From the NCBI RefSeq assembly GCF_021278985.1, contig NZ_CP082833.1, positions 5,084,001 through 5,148,000 of the forward strand: a stretch of 64,000 nucleotides of DNA. The letters are read 5' to 3'. Origin of the DNA: Citrobacter rodentium NBRC 105723 = DSM 16636 (GTDB lineage Bacteria > Pseudomonadota > Gammaproteobacteria > Enterobacterales > Enterobacteriaceae). Below are positions 61,937 to 64,000 of the stretch, in pieces. Every line of letters starts with the position of its first letter. Position 1 is the stretch's first letter. The translations under genes were made by a program, and so were the position numbers. A model generated the notes under the pieces. That model saw only the letters and a program-made list of their open reading frames with translations, ran no database searches and was not told the origin of the DNA.

Positions 61937-63019
61937 GTGAAACCGGTAACGCTGTACGATGTTGCAAACCATGCGGGCGTCTCTTATCAGACCGTCTCGC
62001 GCGTGGTAAATCAGGCCAGCCACGTTTCCGCCCGAACCCGTGAAAAAGTCGAAGCCGCGATGGCGGAGCTGAACTACATCCCTAACCGCATCGCCCAACA
62101 GCTGGCGGGCAAACAAACGCCTCTGATTGGCGTCGCCACCGCCAACCTCGCTCTCCATGCGCCTTCGCAAATCGTCGCCGCGATTAAATCCCGCGCCGAT
62201 CGTTCGGGGGCCAGCGTGGTGATCTCAATGGTAGAGCGCCACGGCGCGGAAGCCTGCAAAGCGGCGGTGCATAATCTCCTGACGCAGCGGGTAACTGGCC
62301 TCATCATCAATTATCCGCTTGATGAAAACGATGCTATCGCCGTCGCGGCTGCGTGTGGCGACGTTCCGGTACTGTTTCTCGACGTGTCCGATCTCGCCCC
62401 GGTGAACAGCATTATTTTTTCCCATGCAGACGGCGCGCGCCTCGCCGTGGAGCATCTGGTGGAACACGGACACCAACGTATCGCCCTGCTGGCCGGGCCG
62501 CATTCGTCAGTTTCCGCCCGGCTCAGGCTGGCAGGCTGGCATAAATATCTGGCGCATCACCAGCGGCAACCGGTCGCCGAAGCCGAAGGCGACTGGAGCG
62601 CGATGTCCGGTTTTCAGCAAACCATGAAAATGCTGACTGACGGCGCGCAGCCCGGCGCCCTGCTGGTGGCAAACGACCAGATGGCGCTGGGGGCAATGCG
62701 CGCTATCAGCGAGTTCGGCCTGCGCCCCGGGGTCGATATTTCCGTCATTGGCTATGACGATACGGAGGACAGCGCCTGCTATATCCCGCCGCTGACCACC
62801 ATCAGACAGGATTTCCCGCAGCTGGGCGAGGCCAGCGTTGAGCGTCTGCTGAAGCTCGCCGGGGGCGAATCCGCTTTCGGCAATCAACTCTTGCCCGTCA
62901 CCCTGGTGAAGCGCAAAACGGTGCAGCGCGCTGATGCGCCAGCGGCCTCTCCACAGGCGCTGGCCGATTCGCTGCTGCACCTCGCCCGCCAGGTTGCGCA
63001 GCTCTCACCAAAGATGTGA
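61937..63019 (+). CDS. lacI: Lactose operon repressor LacI
   Basis: A 360-residue repressor identical in length to E. coli LacI. The DNA-binding domain has V-T-L-Y-D-V-A-N-H-A-G-V-S-Y-Q-T-V-S-R-V, including the Y-Q recognition pair that reads the lac operator. The core is a periplasmic-binding-like sensor domain with a C-terminal leucine-rich tetramer helix (Q-A-L-A-D-S-L-L-H-L-A-R-Q-V). The start was set at GTG 61937 (V-K-P-V), with GGGG about 8 nt away as in E. coli; an ATG two codons earlier is too close to that site. Confidence 0.97.
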   Translation: MKPVTLYDVANHAGVSYQTVSRVVNQASHVSARTREKVEAAMAELNYIPNRIAQQLAGKQTPLIGVATANLALHAPSQIVAAIKSRADRSGASVVISMVERHGAEACKAAVHNLLTQRVTGLIINYPLDENDAIAVAAACGDVPVLFLDVSDLAPVNSIIFSHADGARLAVEHLVEHGHQRIALLAGPHSSVSARLRLAGWHKYLAHHQRQPVAEAEGDWSAMSGFQQTMKMLTDGAQPGALLVANDQMALGAMRAISEFGLRPGVDISVIGYDDTEDSACYIPPLTTIRQDFPQLGEASVERLLKLAGGESAFGNQLLPVTLVKRKTVQRADAPAASPQALADSLLHLARQVAQLSPKM

Positions 63020-63032
63020 ACGCATAACAATA
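63012..63032. promoter_or_regulatory. lac operator O3
   Basis: TGTGAACGCATAACAATA (63015-63032) matches 15 of 18 bases of the corresponding O1 core. It overlaps the lacI stop codon and is centred about 91 bp from O1, close to the E. coli O1-O3 spacing. Confidence 0.8.
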
Positions 63033-63052
63033 GTGTGAGTCACTTCACTCAT
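63031..63052 (+). promoter_or_regulatory. CRP site of the lac promoter
   Basis: TGTGA-N6-TCACT (63034-63049) is centred about 61-62 bp before the expected transcription start, the class I position known for lac. Confidence 0.85.
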
Positions 63053-63066
63053 TGAGGTCCCCGTCC

Positions 63067-63096
63067 TTTACAGCGTTAACGCCCTGCTCGTATGTT
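63067..63096 (+). promoter_or_regulatory. lac promoter
   Basis: The -35 TTTACA (63067-63072) and -10 TATGTT (63091-63096) hexamers are separated by 18 bp, the same boxes and spacing as wild-type E. coli lac. Confidence 0.9.
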
Positions 63097-63102
63097 GTTT
63101 TA

Positions 63103-63123
63103 AATTGTGAGCGGATAACAATT
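63103..63123 (+). promoter_or_regulatory. lac operator O1
   Basis: AATTGTGAGCGGATAACAAT plus a final T is a 21-bp exact match to E. coli O1, just after the -10 box and 17 bp before the lacZ start. Confidence 0.97.
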
Positions 63124-63140
63124 TTTAACAGGACTGAACC

Positions 63141-64000
63141 ATGAACCTCAATACTGATTCACTGGCCGCCGTACTGGCCCGTCGCGACTGGGAAAATCCC
63201 GGCGTCACGCAGCTCAATCGCCTGGAGGCGCACCCGCCGTTCAGCAGCTGGCGCAATGCCGACGATGCCCGCGCCTGCCGGGACGCTACGCACAAACGCA
63301 GCCTGAACGGCGAATGGCGATTTGCCTGGTTTCCGTCGCCGGAAGCGGTACCGGAGAGCTGGCTGACTGACGATCTGCAACAGGCGGACAGCGTGCAGCT
63401 CCCCTCCAACTGGCAGATGTACGGTTACGACGCGCCGATCTATACCAACGTCACCTACCCCATCCCGGTAAACCCGCCTTTTGTGCCGTCAGACAATCCC
63501 ACCGGCTGTTACTCGCTCACATTCACCGTTGACGACGCCTGGCTGCGGGAAGGCCAGACGCGAATCATTTTTGACGGCGTGAACTCGGCGTTTCATTTAT
63601 GGTGCAACGGACGCTGGATCGGCTACGGCCAGGACAGCCGACTGCCCTCTGAATTCGATCTCAGCGCTTTTCTGACGAGCGGCGAAAACCGTCTGGCGGT
63701 GATGGTGCTGCGCTGGTGCGACGGCACGTATCTGGAAGATCAGGACATGTGGCGAATGAGCGGCATTTTCCGCGACGTCACCCTCCTGCATAAACCGCTT
63801 ACGCAAATCAGCGATCTGCGGATTGCCACCCACTTTAACGATGATTTCAGCCGCGCGGAGCTGGCCGCCGAAGTCAGACTGCGCGGCGAGCTGTGTGACG
63901 AGCTGCGCGTGACCGTGCAGCTGTGGGACGGCGAAACGCAGGTCGGTGAATGCACCGCCCCGTTGGGCAGCGAGATTATTGACGAACGCGGCGCCTGGCA
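63141..64000 (+). CDS. lacZ: Beta-galactosidase LacZ (N-terminal part, cut by window edge)
   Basis: The open frame runs from ATG (M-N-L-N-T-D-S-L-A) to the window end, giving about 286 residues. R-R-D-W-E-N-P-G-V-T-Q-L-N-R-L, G-Y-D-A-P-I-Y-T-N-V-T-Y-P and F-D-G-V-N-S-A-F-H are LacZ hallmarks of the jelly-roll domain 1 and start of domain 2. The catalytic residues lie beyond the edge. AGGA lies 8 nt before the start. LacZ cleaves lactose and makes allolactose. Confidence 0.97.
   Translation, partial: MNLNTDSLAAVLARRDWENPGVTQLNRLEAHPPFSSWRNADDARACRDATHKRSLNGEWRFAWFPSPEAVPESWLTDDLQQADSVQLPSNWQMYGYDAPIYTNVTYPIPVNPPFVPSDNPTGCYSLTFTVDDAWLREGQTRIIFDGVNSAFHLWCNGRWIGYGQDSRLPSEFDLSAFLTSGENRLAVMVLRWCDGTYLEDQDMWRMSGIFRDVTLLHKPLTQISDLRIATHFNDDFSRAELAAEVRLRGELCDELRVTVQLWDGETQVGECTAPLGSEIIDERGAW
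63504..63524. promoter_or_regulatory. lac operator O2 inside lacZ
   Basis: GGCTGTTACTCGCTCACATT plus C matches the E. coli O2 (read on the opposite strand) apart from two bases and starts exactly 401 bp after O1, the E. coli distance. Confidence 0.85.

Overview
The window is a continuous piece of an enterobacterial chromosome, most likely from a Citrobacter. Gene content and order match the 8-9 min region of Escherichia coli almost gene for gene, from secF-secD-yajC-tgt-queA at the left edge to lacI-lacZ at the right edge. Many protein lengths equal those I recall for E. coli: PhoA 471, AmpH 385, IraP 86, LacI 360, TauD 283, RdgC 303. Several loci absent from E. coli K-12 point away from E. 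coli itself: a tsaA-type peroxiredoxin and a DUF2339/DUF3999 pair near malZ, an extensin-like gene and an MdtG-like pump beside ddlA, and an UhpABC-like plus AfuABC locus between tau and lac. Species assignment is inference.

Layout. 1-5.3 kb: preprotein translocase accessory genes (secF partial, secD, yajC) and queuosine genes (tgt, queA) in one leftward operon, then acpH. 5.3-12.3 kb: a triple BIME, the peroxiredoxin, the DUF3999/DUF2339 membrane pair and malZ. 12.4-17.8 kb: proY, brnQ and phoR-phoB. 17.8-22.2 kb: sbcD-sbcC nuclease. 22.2-23.6 kb: an IS110-family (IS1111-type) insertion inside a REP element. 23.7-33.9 kb: araJ, mak, rdgC, ppnP, aroM-yaiA-aroL, yaiI, proC, dgcC, psiF-phoA. 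33.9-43.3 kb: iraP, an MFS pump, an extensin-like protein, ddlA, yaiZ, yaiY, yaiW-sbmA, ampH, iprA. 43.4-47.6 kb: an EhaB/YaiT-type autotransporter and hemB. 47.6-51.1 kb: tauABCD. 51.3-59.1 kb: a six-gene block with a UhpABC-like sensing cascade and the AfuABC hexose-phosphate ABC transporter. 59.1-64 kb: a 49-bp tandem repeat, a DUF2569 protein, a metallo-beta-lactamase-fold protein with a GlxA-type regulator, lacI and the start of lacZ.

How genes work together. Phosphate starvation links phoB/phoR to phoA-psiF (Pho boxes before phoB and phoA), and IraP couples stress to RpoS stability. DdlA, the extensin-like protein, AmpH and SbmA/YaiW all concern the envelope. TauABCD scavenges taurine sulfur. 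The Uhp-like proteins probably sense external sugar phosphates and drive Afu uptake, with all six genes apparently in one self-regulated unit. The lac control region keeps all three operators with nearly E. coli spacing.

The most unusual item is the insertion sequence. It splits a REP at an inferred CG core. Its 261-bp right non-coding end carries a 10-nt identity to the target and a 7-nt segment complementary to the right half of the target, as expected of a bridge/seek guide RNA. Its left end carries an extra copy of the terminal repeat that could hide the transposase ribosome binding site.
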